Source of the DNA: Yamagishiella unicocca
Lineage: Eukaryota; Chlorophyta; Chlorophyceae; Chlamydomonadales; Volvocaceae
Direction: 5' to 3'
DNA: 64,000 bases
NCBI GenBank assembly: GCA_003116995.1
Contig: BDSL01000017.1
Span: forward strand, 1,054,001 to 1,118,000
The position numbers and the translations under genes are program-made. The notes below the pieces were generated by a model, which was not told the origin of the DNA, searched no databases, and worked only from the letters and a program-made list of their open reading frames with translations. Below, one piece after another: positions 23,170-35,350 of this stretch. The stretch's first letter is position 1. Each line of letters begins with the position of its first letter.

Positions 23170-24265
23170 GGCCATCTGGACCTCGATGCCCTCTTGGCCG
23201 CATCGATGCATCTGGCGGAGACGCAGCCGGGGTGGAGAGAGGTCTCATCGCACCAGCGGCGCGGACGCGGCCGTGCCGGGGCCAGCTCCTCGGCTGCTAC
23301 TCAGCACGCGACCAGCGTGGCCTGGCCTCCGGCCGTGGCTCCCCTAGCGCCCCGGGGCTACCCGCCGCCGCCAAGTGCTCCCTCACCGCCGCCTCAAGCG
23401 TGGGGCCCGCCGCCACCCCCGCGGCGATGAACGTGGGATGGACCGCTCCCTGGGATAGCTCCGCTGAAACGGTGGCAGGAGGCAGAGCCGCATGGCGGTG
23501 TGGAGTGGGGGGTAGGCAAGCTGATGGGCGGGGGTAGTGCGAGAGTGGGGCATTTGGGGCAGGAGACAGGGAACAGGAGACAGGGGGGGCAAGGAGCCTC
23601 AAGAGAGGGAAGGCTGGAGGGGGCTGGGGCTAGGAAAATGCTGGAAGTGGGATGTGGTGGTGGGAGAGGCACGAGAGGCGATGGGGGCCGCCTGAGGCGG
23701 TGTATTTTGGGGGACTGAGGCTAAACCCTAAAACCCTAATGCCCATGAAACAACAAAACCCGTTGCTCGTATATTCGGGGGGGTGTATGCAGCTAGATAG
23801 TGTATAGCTAAGCTATCCTAGCGAGCTGCTGTTTGCATGATATGTTGCGTAGTCAGTTACTTCGTCCGCCAAAATGGCCTCAACAATGAAAAGGGATGAT
23901 CCATCTATTGATTGACAGTCTTACTTGCTGTGTTTGTCATGTCCCCATGTACAGTATCTTAAAAGGCCCCGCCATGCACCGTCGCCGCCGCCAAGGCCTC
24001 CAAGCCCACCGCTTCCTCCGTCCTTCGCCACCGCCGCTTCCCTCTTCCTCCGTCTCCCCCTCCATCGCCCTCGCCCCCACCGCCCCCGCCGTTTTTCACT
24101 TGAACCGGCGGTCCACGCATTGTTACTCGCTTGTGCATTGATATTATTTGGAGGTGACAAATCGATGTATCAAGTTTTCAAGCCGAAATAGGTGGCGAAC
24201 GTACGTCAAAACCTACCTGATTCATTCGTCTGTGTAGTACTTATTATAGTGGGCTCCGAGCCACA
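23170..24265. other. No gene recognised; short telomere-like tract
   Basis: GC-rich then AT-richer DNA. At about 23,720-23,740 CTAAACCCTAAAACCCTAA is a short run of the CCCTAAAA telomere repeat used by Chlamydomonas-type algae. The open frames present are low-complexity and carry no motif. Confidence 0.45.
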
Positions 24266-24267
24266 CA

Positions 24268-24355
24268 GTGGGCTCCGAGCCACCGGGCGCATCGTCGGAC
24301 ACTGCAACGAGACGAAAGAGACAGAAACCCAGCCGTATTGCACCAATGGCAAACC
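24268..24355 (+). repeat. Dispersed repeat, inverted relative to 38,960-39,060
   Basis: CACCGGGCGCATCGTCGGAC and GAGACGAAAGAGACAGAAACCCAGCCG match the reverse complement of about 38,966-39,050 in the large tandem unit (and its copy near 45,170) at most positions. Confidence 0.65.
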
Positions 24356-25060
24356 ACCAAGACCCCAATCACGTTCAGCCAAGGCGTTTTTGGCTTTCGA
24401 TCGTTGGCGGGAATGCATGGGTGCCTTGGAGGCTCTGCTTGCCCAGGTGCCGGCCCCGTGCCGTGGAAGCAAGCCGCGGCGCTGGTGCCGCCGCTGAGCT
24501 TTCAGGGTGTGCATCCTGCTCCGCCTGAGGTTGCGAAGTGGTGTCCATGCTCACCACGCGCCTGCTGGGGTGGCGGTTGGGCGGTGGGTCGCCTCTATCT
24601 GGCGCTGAGGGAGATGACTGCTGTTAGGGTTGGGACGGCTGTGCAGCTGCTGGCCGGGGTCGCGGACGCTCGGCGGGCAGCGCACGATGAGCTGTTTGTG
24701 CGCGAAGCGCTTGGGGCTGTCACGACCCATGTCGTGTCGGACAAGCCATGTGCTACGCGGCGATGGTTGGTCACGCGATGGACATGTCACGCGATCTGTC
24801 GCGTCAGGAGCACCGGGCCTGTCCCGCCAGCGGCCCTTACTTATCAGCCGGTCCCCCGCACACAAGGCGACCGGCCGGCGACTACCTGAAAAAAAAGCTG
24901 CCGAGCTCCCACTGCAGTCCAACCATTCCGGGGGAGCCCAACACAGCAAACCCCCGCAGAAGGGCCCAAAACTCGACCACCCCACGGCGGATGCCACGAT
25001 CCTGGAGATCAGTCCCCGGAACAACAGGAGGGCCACCAGCTTGCTTGTGTGTGAGGGGCC
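24338..25060 (+). pseudogene. Second fragment of the unrecognised coding element
   Basis: The start encodes SRSAKAFLAFDRWRECMGA, the motif that ends the minus-strand fragment at 4,960-5,060, so the two fragments overlap by roughly 70 bases of one gene family. Downstream, in shifted frames, come protein-like stretches (YLALREMTAVRVGTAVQLLA; AHDELFVREALGAVTTHVV). The end, about 24,930-25,040, encodes GPKLDHPTADATILEISPRN, which recurs at 26,400-26,500. Several frame changes make it non-functional here. The family is not identified. Confidence 0.5.
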
Positions 25061-25290
25061 GGATGGGGTCGTGATCGACTCCGGCTGCGTGCGTGGTGGC
25101 AGATTCTTATTTCCCTCGCTTCTTGTGTTCCGTGTCCACGGGTAGGTGAGCTTGCCCTGCTTGGGGCTCGTGATTCTGGGATGAGAGGCGGGTAGTTATT
25201 CTGCATGTATCATGGCGGCACTCCACTTGTTCATCGGTTGGCGGCCTGCTACGTAGCTAGGTGGGGTTGGTTGTTGTCCACAAAGGGTGC
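25040..25290 (+). repeat. Dispersed repeat related to 38,690-38,890
   Basis: GGGGCTCGTGATTCTGGGATGAGAGG, the GGCGGCACTCCACTTGTTC stretch and a following GGTTGGTTGTTG match the 38,690-38,880 part of the large tandem unit in the same orientation, with about one change in five. It is a diverged copy of one mobile or duplicated sequence. Confidence 0.65.
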
Positions 25291-26335
25291 TGCCGAGTGG
25301 AGGGTCTGCCTTGCATACATCGCACCCGGGTACGAGCCGCGACCACACGGAGCGAGAGCGAGGCCACCGCACCTGTCGTAGGCTAAAGCCCAACTGCTGG
25401 CGGCAGTCGTCAGAACTACCGTTTAGAGAATCGGCAAGCGTTTAAGAACACTGACAGTGCTGTAGCGGTACGACAGCCGGCTCAGTGAGTAACAACAGAC
25501 CGTTAGACCCAGTACTCCAAACGATCCAGTAACAGTTTAGCCCGGGACAGATTCCCAATGAACGGACCCCACATTTGGGAGTTGCCCGTGAAACGTCACC
25601 ACCCCTCGCTACTTGTGGGAATCCTGTAATAATCCTGTAATAGTGTCGCTGGGCGTAGCTCTAGCGTGTGTTAAGGGGGTGGGGAACTGAGGGGGTCTCC
25701 CCCCTGTATGCCCGCACCACCGTGGGAAGCAAAGGTGTCAGAACCCCCCTAACCCCCTTGCATCGTGTGGGTGTGGCCGCCCATTTTGCGTCGGCACTGG
25801 ATTATGCTTCCCATGCGCATAAGGAATGACACCGACGGCGGCTCCGCACCGACGGACACCCACCCGCACACGCGGTTTGCAACCTGCTGCAGCCAGCCTC
25901 CTCGAAGACACGGTAAAGACATGCAGCCGCGCAAAACACCATACATTTGGGCGTCACAGCCATACCCGCGACCCCGCCGCCAGCTCCAGCCTGCACCCCA
26001 TCCCGGCGCCCCATCGCTCCCCATCAGGCCCCACGCCGTCCATCAGCCGGGTCCGAAACGTAAGATGACAGCAGCGGCGCGGCAGATCCTCCTCCAACGT
26101 GCGCGTGCTCCACGGTGGCATGCCCCCACCTGACGCACGAGCACACCGTGCTGTCCGGCTGCACTTGGATGTAGCATCACAGGAAACACAAGTTTCGAGC
26201 AGGCAGGATATATATACCCAACAGGAAGCGAGGAAAACGAGCAGGGGATGAAACCTGCCATAACGCATAAGGGCCGGTCACGAACCCTTATCACTCATGC
26301 CCTCTGGCCCCTCGCTCACACACATCCAAGGCGAC
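25291..26335. other. No gene recognised
   Basis: Short overlapping frames on both strands at 25,750-26,290 lack motifs, and codon patterns do not favour one strand. A CCCCCTAACCCCCTT tract is at about 25,745. Confidence 0.4.
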
Positions 26336-26510
26336 ATGAAATTACCCGCGAAAGAGGTGCCGAAGAGAGCGGCCCAACCCTTCCGGGGAAGCCCCAACGC
26401 TGCAAAGCCCCGAAGGAGGGCCCCAAACCCCACCACCCCACGGCGGATTGCACGATCCTGGAGATCAAACCCAGGGACAACAAGAGGGCCACGACACCCC
26501 GACCGCAGCC
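26336..26510 (+). repeat. Second copy of the ~110-bp coding-like repeat
   Basis: Encodes GPKPHHPTADCTILEIKPRD followed by NKRAT, matching GPKLDHPTADATILEISPRN/NRRAT at 24,930-25,040. Nucleotide identity is high and the reading frame is kept in both, suggesting a coding origin. Surrounding sequence differs. Confidence 0.65.
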
Positions 26511-27340
26511 ACAAACCGGCGCTCAACCTGCATGCATGGCTGTCCGGAAGCCTTGGCCCACTTGTCATTCAAAAGTAAGGACGTGGGGCATGCCCCCAAC
26601 CCACGCACGTTGCGCTGTTAACTGGTCACATTCGTTGCCCCATTCTAGAATCCAATAGAGTGACGTATCGAGAGACGCCGGTAACACGCACCTCGCGTTC
26701 TCTGACCGGCGGCATCGGCACCAATAAGTACCAATGGAGTACTCATTGCCGTTCATAGCGTCTTCGCCAATGCAATGCGGAGCACACTCACCCTCCCGCA
26801 CGTGCCCCATCTGTGCCATGCGGCGCGTATGCGTACGAGGCAGTACGACCACAATAACAAATGAATGTGACGAATGATGATGGATAATGGCCAATTGTAG
26901 AATAGGAAATTCACCCTATCTCGCTAATACAGCTGAAATAGGAAACCCTACCTGATACAGCTGACCCCCCCCGCCGATGGGGGCGTCGGGACCTGCGTCT
27001 GGGCTTTCGCGTCCCCCATGGCGGCGCGGCGCGGCTTCGGCCCCCTCTCCTGGACGACCGCGGACCTCCTCTGGTAATGACCGGCTTCCTCACGCATCTG
27101 GTCGGTATTCGGGCGGGTCGGGCCTGGGACTCCGACTAGGACTGGGACTGGGACCGGACCGCGATGGCCGCTCTCCCATAGCGCACCCACTCCCACAGTT
27201 TTCCTGCTAGCGCCCAAAACCGTTTTTGCGAAAACCTTCCGTGCGTCGCGTGGGGTCCTCGCTTCTTTTCGTCTCGGGGTCCTCGCCGTAGCCGATATAG
27301 CTTAGCCGCCAAAGGTCATCTTACGACCTTCGGCTTTCGT
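26511..27340. other. No gene recognised
   Basis: Moderate GC DNA; a tandem GACT(A/G)GGACTGGGACTGGGAC stretch lies near 27,130-27,155. No supported coding region. Confidence 0.4.
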
Positions 27341-27343
27341 ATC

Positions 27344-27424
27344 CCCAACCCAGTTCTCCAGCATGCATCTCAAAACTTATGTTTTAAACGGTTTTTTCGG
27401 ACATCCACGGGTTTCCCTCGAACC
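27344..27424 (-). repeat. Dispersed short element, copy 1 (long form)
   Basis: Reverse complement of 56,044-56,118 over about 75 bases: AACCCAGTTCTCCAGCATGC, then CATCTCAAA, TTAAACGGTTTTTTCGG and CATCCACGGGT. Core shared with copies at 33,614, 42,662 and 54,073. Confidence 0.75.
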
Positions 27425-27429
27425 CCGCC

Positions 27430-28757
27430 GATCGCTCCACAGCCTGGTGAATACACACCGCCTCATGTGCTCACCTCCCAAGCCTGGCTCCCACCGGCCG
27501 CCGCCACGCCGCCCTGGTCACTGCCGACCTCAGCGCCTCCGGCTCAGTCGCGTGCCATCCGGCCGCGTTGGCTCCCCGAAACTCAAACAACTCCGTCCTC
27601 ACCCGCTGCTGCTGCCACCCTGGTAGCTGCTGTCTACTGCCATACCCGGGGGCAGCGAGCCATGTCGAGCTGCGAGCAGCACACCAAGCCACCAGCCCAC
27701 GCGAAGAACGTGCTCCCCGAGCGCTGGCTGACCGTGTTTGTATGGCATTCACTGCAAGTTGGGTGGTCCTTGTGCTGCCGATCCGGACCTTGAGCGCAAA
27801 GCACGCTGGGATCGGGTCCACCTGGGGGAATGGCGCAACGGAAAGTGGGCCTGAGCAAACCTTGTAATAAAGACGGCGCCTTACTTGTACACAAACACTA
27901 GAAGCAGCGGCGCGGTGGCTCCCCAAGTGCATCCATGCATCCTCAGCAACACAGGAAGTGCACTGCCGCTATTGTGGGGAGCTCGTGCGCTGGTTGCACT
28001 TACACAGGTTACGTTACCGTGTCATGTATGTTACCGGTTGCCATCGCATGCACGCTATCATGTCATGCCATGTGCTCCTCGCCTACGCGTCGCGCCGTGC
28101 ATGTGGCCTCAACGGTACGTCCCAATGTGTACGGCGCGTCCCATTTTCATGCTTCCCGTCTTCACCCGTGTCTGCACCGCTGCTTATCTCTTTCGCCGTC
28201 AGTTGCCATGTCATGTCATGCCCTAGCACCAGCATGGCCGATTCGCGGGCTCTAGCCGTGGTTTCGGTGCCGTTCGTTCCAGGGACGCGATTTTTTGGGT
28301 GCGGCAGTTCGTGTGGAAAATCGCGCTGCTGGGTACGGTGTGTTGGCAATAAATAACGGAGTTCGTCTTATATTATTGTCCGGTAGCTTGCAGCAGTCAG
28401 TGGTAGCTTGTTCACAATTGGAGCCGAAGGGATTGCGCCGAAGTGTTGCACCTAGTGTCCGCGACATCCGAAGACTGCTGTGGGGCATGACAGCCAGCGG
28501 TGAGTAAGGTACCCTACGTAGTGTGTGTTGCTTGTGCTTTCCTCGTCGCCCGTTTCCCCCTTTATTTCTTTCCATTAATGAGTGTGCCATTCGCTTCTTT
28601 TTGCCCCCCTTCAACTCCTCGCCTCGTGGATACTTCTACTCCTCGCCTCGTGGGTACTTCTAAACTCCGCCCAAGGGTGGGAGTTTTGGGTGTGGCTGCC
28701 TGCTCGTTGTTCGCGTGGTCTGCCGCGCTGGTTACCGTCAGCAACGACGGCGAAGCT
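27430..28757. other. Likely 3' untranslated and intergenic sequence of the GT47 gene
   Basis: No protein motif is seen in the short frames here. It lies directly downstream of the minus-strand glycosyltransferase and holds a minus-strand TGTAA at 28,004-28,000. A plus-strand TGTAATAAAG at about 27,863 could serve an unseen plus-strand transcript. Confidence 0.4.
28000..28004 (-). terminator. Candidate TGTAA polyadenylation signal for the GT47 gene
   Basis: TGTAA is the usual green-algal poly(A) signal. This is the first minus-strand copy I see below the putative stop at 28,758, about 750 bases away, which is long but plausible. Confidence 0.35.
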
Positions 28758-31700
28758 TCACAATTCCGGTCGTGCCTTAGATAACCTCAACGGGTTGTGC
28801 TGGAATTCAGTTTCCTTTTTCCGTAGATTAAAAACAACGCGGCAGGTGCATCGACATCCGTACCACCGCCCGAATCCCCCGGGGGCCCCAGCTTCAGGTG
28901 GCCAGCTCGTACCTAGGTCGCAGTCCACAAATTTCCTGAAGCGCTCGTCCACCTCAGCGTATCGCTCGGGCGGCAGGTCGGGGTGCGCCTTCCGCACCCG
29001 CAGGATCTCGATGATGGTCTCGAAGGCGTCTGCGGGCAGCCGGCGGCGGGAGTGCCGTGCGGAGGTCGAGCAGGCGGCGGGGGAAGGCCGTGGGGGTTGC
29101 TTTGTACGAGCATCCAACCGGAGCAATCCTCAATAAGATAGGTAGACCACGTCAGCGGCATTGCACGGGCGGCGGACAGCAGCTGAGCGCGAAGCTGGCC
29201 CCCGGCTCCCGGGGCCGAAGAAAACGCTGCACGGTCCGTGCTCCCCGCCCCGCCCCACCGTATCGCCCGTCCTCCCCCAGGATGGCTCCGAAGCTGCTGC
29301 TGTAGAACATGTGCTGCGCCGCGCAGCGCAGGCGGGACTGTCCAGGGAGGGCGGCCAGGGGGAAGAAGAGGGGGAAATGTTGTCGGATGATGGTAAAAGC
29401 AGCGAGGACGTTGAGACAAGCAAGATACGCAAAACGCGGAGAGGACACGCTGGCAAAGGGTACCCGTCTCAGGCACGGGGTGCTGCAATGAGGGGATAGG
29501 ACAAGAGTAGGGTAGGTAGGGCAGCGGAGGCCGATTCCTTTCTTTCTCCGGTCCGTCTCAGCGAGCGCCACTACTAGTCACGACTCCAGTCGCCATCCCA
29601 TCCCACGCGGCGCCGGGCCCGCCTCAACTCCAAGCCCCGGGCCCGCCTCAACTCCAAGCCCCCGGGCGGACTCGATCGATGCACCTGCATGGTCGCCACG
29701 TCCGCGTCGGAGATATTATTTAATATTTGGTCGAGCATGGGTATGTCCTTCTCGGCCACAGGCACACTGAATTTGGACCAGTTGATCTCCGGCTCGAAGG
29801 GCTGATAGACGCCGTCCGCGATGGTGACGGGGATGCAGCCCATGAGGGACACCAGCACCTGCCGCTTGCCGTGACCGCCGCCGGTGGGCGCCAGGCAGAA
29901 CTTATGGGAGGCCATCTCCTGGAACAAGGGTCAGCGGCGGAAGGAGACACCAGGGGAAGCGAGTCAGAGGGGGCAGGTCGAGGCGGGGCAGGGAGTAAAG
30001 CGTTGAGGCAACGAAAGGGCGCAGGAAGGATGCCTGGCCGCTTGGTGACGGGACTCTTCGCAAATAGCGCGCACCAGCACATGTGTTTAGAAAGGAAAGC
30101 GCCAGATAGAGTAGACTACTTGTGCACGCAACTGCTGACGGTCGGGTCGGTGTCCCTTTCGTTGCAATATGATTGGCATGTACGAAAGCGCGTACACGTC
30201 CTCTGGGTTGGCCCCGGGAGATGTTGTAAATAATAACATGGACGAAAGCGTGTTCCCATGGAAACCACAAACCACAACATCGGAAACCGGAGGCGCAGCG
30301 ACATCGCCATGCATCCCCCATCCACCTAGCACATCAGGTATCAAGTGCCTGCCCGAAGAGCCTCACCTCCATGTAGTTTGGGGTCCCTGTCAGCACCTTG
30401 AAGCCTGTCGTGTTCCTGAAGTGGCGGTACACCTGTGGGATAGCGCAGCGGGATGGAGTGCAGGGTAAACTGATGGCACTGGTGACACCGGCACAGGAGG
30501 AAAGGAGACACCAGCTGCTAACTTCGAATTTAGGTTCGAGCGCAAGTCGTAAGCGTCCGTACGTGTGAGGAAACTGAGAGGTGAGGAAATTGGGAGGTGA
30601 GGAAACTGGGAGGTGGGAAGCAGTAGCTGCGTGAAGGCGCGCTGTAGTATGGCGACCGGCCGGTTGCGGCAGGGTGGGCCGGCGGCTCGTGTCTATCTGT
30701 TGGCTTACTTGGCAAGGGCCGTTTCCCCCTCGCCTGCCCCGAACAACAGCCCCGTGTGGCACGTGTCCGCTTACTACTTGATGTCGCAGCTGCAGGTGAC
30801 GGCATGCGCTTTCCAAGGCAGCGGGGAGAGGGCGGGGGTCCGCCCAACGAGCCCCTGCGGTTTTCGCTTGCGGGCGCTCTGCACCCGCGACCGCCCCCAC
30901 CTACCTCCTGTCGCACGCCTCCGCTGTAGTCACCGCGAAGCGAGCTGCACAGGCCCGTCACCGGGTCCGGCGGCTTGCGGTCGCCGCAGATGCGGCCCTG
31001 CGGCGGGAGGGGGGGGGGAGAGGAGCGCCGGAGCAGAGGCAACGTCTTCTTCTTATTATTTTTTCCTTCAGGCAACGTCAGCGGATACGTCAAGTCAGCA
31101 CCAAGCGCCTCCTGGGCGGATGAGCAAAATAAGGCAGACGGCCATCACACAAGCTATGGTAGCCAGGACGGACGCGGATTGAGAAGCAGGTCGTCGCGAG
31201 GCCTCGCGCGCTGGTGGGGGCGCGATGGGGCGGGGTTGGGTGCGATGTCGTACGTACCCACAGGTCGTGAGTGGCGCTCTATTGCCCTTCCAAGCCGCCA
31301 ACGGTGCCCACACCCCACACACAGGCGGGCAGGCCCAACCCACTCGTACGTCAACAGTTGGTATTCGTTAACACCCCGGCCAACGGGTCTCTTATTATTA
31401 ACCCCTCGGACCCACCGCGAAGAAGAACGTCCCCTTGCGCACGGTGGTCTTGTTCTCCCGCTTCGCCTTGGCCTCCACGTTCGGGTTCATGGGCGTTTGG
31501 TAGAAGCCCGGCGTGGCTATCATGACGGGTATCACCAGGTCCTGCGAGCACCGAGGGAGGACCGACAGGAAGGCCCAGCGAGCGGCTGTTGGGAAAGAGC
31601 GGACGTAGGGCGAAAGTTAACATAACGAATCGACGGCGCTTTCCCGGCCCGGTGCCGGCAGCTGCAGAAGGATTAGCCAAGCCTACTGTTGCAGTGGCCG

Positions 31701-34700
31701 GCTGAACGCAACCATTGGCTTCGTAATACCATTCGCTGGTCATGGTGGGTGGGATGAGGGCGGGTGGACGGGGCCCCCTCAGTCCGCGGCCCCGCCTTTG
31801 ATCCTACCTTGCCGGGCCGGCTCGCCGGGTGCCACCTTGCTACGGGGTGGTACTGGTGCAGTCCCCAGTGGGTCAGCCACGTGATGTTGGAGATCGTGTC
31901 GTTCATCTGTTGCCGCATGTCCAGCGGCAGATCGTGGAGCCTAAGGCGGCGCAGCAGGTTTCCGCGGTGCTGTTGGATGTGGTGCTGCAGCACCGGCTGG
32001 GTGCGGTGCGGTGGGAGGGAGGGACAGCGACTGCCCAGGGCGCAAGCATGAGAGCAAAGCGAGTGCGGGCTGCGTGGTGGCGGTGCTAATGGTGGTGCTA
32101 GCGGTGGTGCTGGGTAGTGGTGACGGCGGCGGTGGCGGCGCTATCTAGTGCTGGTGGTGAGAGGCGGCGGGTGGTGGTGGCGGTGCTAATGGTGGTGGCG
32201 GTGCTAATGGTGGTGGCGGTGCTAATGGTGGTGGCGGTGCTAATGGTGGTGGCGGTGCTAATGGTGGTGGCGGTGCTAATGGTGGTGGCGGTGCTAATGG
32301 TGGTGGCGGTGCTAATGGTGGTGGCGGTGCTAATGGTGGTGCGTGGTGGCGGCGGGTGCATGGTGCGTGGCAATCCAGGTCATGTTGATGGTTCCACCTT
32401 CAGGCGTACCCCTTGACCGCTCCACCGCCTCGCGACATGGACGCATGCATCAGTCCCCGCCGACTCACCAAGCTGAGCTCAGGCAAAATTACCCGCTGCA
32501 CTTAAAGCAATACCGGTCAGCGGTTGAAAGTGACTAGCAAGTAAGGATTCCCTTCCCGCCTCTCTTCCGTACGTGTTCCAGGACCCCTCACAGTAAACAC
32601 CGCCATCAATCCTAAGCCCAAACGAACACCCAGCGAGGCACGACGGCTCACGGATTCCCCGACCCCACGTACCCCAGGTCTCCCGTGTGTATTATCAAGT
32701 GGCGGTGGCCGTTATCCAGCGACCACCAAGGCCACGTGCGTTTTATGTACGACAACACCCACTGTATCGTGGGGGCCACCATGTACGTCCGGGTGTTGAC
32801 GGGTATGAAGTAATAATCAGCCTCGCTGCCGTTGAGCGTACGGAGGCCAGCTGACATGAGCCGCTGCCAGAACAGCATGTAGAGCGGCCGGTCCAGGCGG
32901 TTTATGTTAAGCCTGCCCAGGGCGCGCAATACCAGATCGACAGGTTGAGACGGCCAGGAACAGGCTCGCAAGCCAAGCTGGCCCCACGCCTCGCCCGGCC
33001 ACATTCCGCGACAGCATTGGACTGGCTTGGAAGCCGTCATCTTGGGCATACACCACCACCACCACCATCCAATCGCGAATTCAGTTGTATACCGGTGCTG
33101 CTTCGTCCCCACCTCCGTCCCCATCACGAAGGTCAGGCGCACGCACCAAGACGTGACGTTAGCCGGCAGCTCGTACACGTAGAACTTCGGTCCGTCCCTC
33201 CGGGGCACGTAGCGGCCCTCCAGCAGGGCCACACTGCCGTCGGGGCCGTAGCTCAGCGCGCAGTCCATTCCCCAAAAGCCTGGCAGCGAGGTAGCGGCCG
33301 GCACGGGGCCAGGGACGTGAGATATGTATGATGTATGAGATATACCAGGAGATGGAGCCGCTGCACCAGCCGCAAGGCATTGACACGCGCCTCCACGTTG
33401 CAGCAGCGGCACGTTAGTTGCGCTGGAGCCCTCCCGCTCGCTCTTCGCCATCCTGCCAGGCAGCCGCCGGACAGAAAATGCATGGACCGCTTCCGACCCT
33501 GTTACACAGCTGCTCGATCGCCAAGGAAACTTCCCGTACACTCTCCATCCGTACGCCTTGCCTAGCTACCGCCTGTGGGGCACGCACTGCTGGTCGGGGC
33601 TGCCCTACCTCCGCGCGGTTAAACGGTTTTTTCGGACATCCACGGGTTTCCCTCGAACCTCCGTGCGGTCCCAGCGCGGCGGGGGTCGCAGCCGGACCCG
33701 GGGGCGATGACGTCAAACGTCACCAGCGTCCAGGACAACCAAGAACCTGCCATCAGTCCCGCCAGCAGCCCTCGCTCATCCCCAGCCTGTGCGTGCCTAT
33801 CTAGCAGCAGGGTCCCACAAGCATAACCCCTGCGTCTCGTCACGTGCACCGCCCCCTCAGTTACCCGACCTACCCCACCCCGCCCCCTGTTTTCGTACCC
33901 CATAGACGCACCAGGCTCGCAGTGGCAGATTCCGGCGATGCACCTGCCCCTTTGGTTGCATGAGTTGAAGCAAGGACTTGGTTCGTGACAGGCGCTCGGC
34001 CTGAATCCGTTATTGGAGCAGATTCGTTCGATGTTGGGCGCAACTTCTGAGCAGGAAAGACCAGTATATTGCCGTGGGCAGTCACACCTGTTGACACGGG
34101 GGGCATCATTGTGCGAGATGGACCTGGATGGATGGGGGGAAGGTGGTCGGCTCGGCCGACCCCGGGATGCTCCTGACCGCTAATCCCCAGATTTTTTTCA
34201 GCATCCATCCAACGAACAGATCGTGAGGAGACTGCGGCATCCTAGGCGGCTGCACTTCCTATCCGCAGCATCAATACGCGAAGCGAACATCGAAATTCCT
34301 TGGGCACTTTTGTTATCGTATCGGTACCGTAACCGATTTCACATTGCCGTACGATAGGAGACAAGGAAAAGGGTGTTTATAGTTGGCGAATGGGACAAGC
34401 GCCGACAAGCGGGAGTGATACCGTGTACAATTTCAAAACGTGGTACGGAAGGAGACAAGGAAAATGGTGATTGCCTGATTGGCATTACTAGCTGGAACCG
34501 CCGACAAATGCGCCTGTGCGCGTTAGGATGCCTACCTGCCAACCTCTTCATTGCATACTCCGTTAACGTGGCATCCTGGCAAACACCTGCTGATGTTGAT
34601 TGCCTTGTATTCAGCTGCAACCGCGTCATTATTGAGCCTACGCCTCAGGCTCCGTCGACAATTAGGCCCTTTGCATCGAAGGTTCTGACATGAAACCCCC

Positions 34701-34777
34701 TGTGGTAAGGCTGCACAGAGGAGCCCTGCCACAATGATTGAGGCGAACCATGACATTTCACAACTATCGGACTCCAA
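28758..34777 (-). CDS. EGF-like, exostosin-domain glycosyltransferase (GT47 family)
   Basis: Secretory-pathway glycosyltransferase of the exostosin type, expected to extend a polysaccharide or matrix glycan; donor and product are unknown. Exons (minus, high to low): 34777-34536, 34087-33912, 33279-33147, 32912-32673, 31940-31808, 31541-31416, 30997-30905, 30432-30367, 29918-29685, 29337-29259, 29029-28758. All ten introns are GT-AG and every phase joins; total 597 residues. A hydrophobic signal or anchor (FASIIVAGLLCAALPQ) follows the start, then EGF-like modules: CLPGCHVNGVCNEE joined to CDCPRQYTGLSC, and C120 to C146 (CNQRGRCIAGICHCEPG). The exostosin domain runs from KFYVYELPANVTSW (~171) through SEADYYFIPV, IIHTGDLG, ITWLTHWGLHQYH, FCLAPTGGGHGKRQV (~410) to EILRVRKAHPDLPP (~515). 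The tail after FVDCDLG is unlike the family and has a GTACGA donor, so the last exon may be mis-ended. Confidence 0.88.
32173..32340. repeat. 18-bp minisatellite, nine units, in a GT47 intron
   Basis: GGTGGTGGCGGTGCTAAT repeats perfectly nine times (GCTAAT at 32,185 then every 18 bases to 32,329). Related degenerate GGTGGTGCTA text extends left to about 32,080. It sits in the intron between the fourth and fifth exons of the minus-strand gene. Confidence 0.95.
33614..33658 (-). repeat. Dispersed short element, copy 2, in a GT47 intron
   Basis: GGTTAAACGGTTTTTTCGGA followed by CATCCACGGGTTTCCCTCGAACC matches 27,386-27,426 almost exactly. It lies between the EGF exon and the first exostosin exon. 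Confidence 0.8.
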
Positions 34778-35350
34778 GATAACGGTAGCAGCGGCGCCTA
34801 CAAGCCCAAGTCCGTATTGTTTCCCGTGTTGTTTCCTATCAGCAAAACGGGAGGTCCAATTCAGTCTACTCGCTGTCTGCTTGCAGTATAACGTCGTCGC
34901 TTGCGAAACGTTAAGGGCGCCGCCCGCTAATATAATATGTATGTCTGCGGAATCCTAGGTACGCGTTATCCCTTCTCCTCCTTATCTACGGAATAGCGAT
35001 GACCACTGCTGTTGCTGGTCCTGAAGTAAGCTTCGACGCTCGTCCCTCGTACCAGTCGCCTGAATTAGTGCGGCGCAAATCTGCGCGGCCGCATAAGGTC
35101 CCGACGGGACACCTCCGGATCCTGTAACAACATCTGTCTCTCTGCGCCAACGCCGAAAAGTAAGACTCGCACGTCGGAAAAGAGTGTCAACAGAGCAGCG
35201 GGCAGCAGCGGGCGGTAGGGCGGGAATCGCGGAGCCGACTTGCGATCTCAGGTCAGATCCTTTTTCTCGCTCACAGGTGGCTAACATTCAAATATAATGG
35301 AGAAACGAGGCGCCAGCGTCACCAGGCATGCAACGCAATACCCCCCCCAA
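34778..35350. other. Upstream region of the GT47 gene and border of the tandem block
   Basis: Holds the presumed minus-strand promoter, with no clear TATA box. A minus-strand frame at 34,982-35,287 (101 residues) shows no motif. A CCCCCCCC run ends at the left edge of the first large repeat unit (35,351). Confidence 0.4.

Noticed and set aside
32098..32373. Minus frame of TTISTA repeats
   Set aside because: It is the translation of the 18-bp intronic minisatellite.
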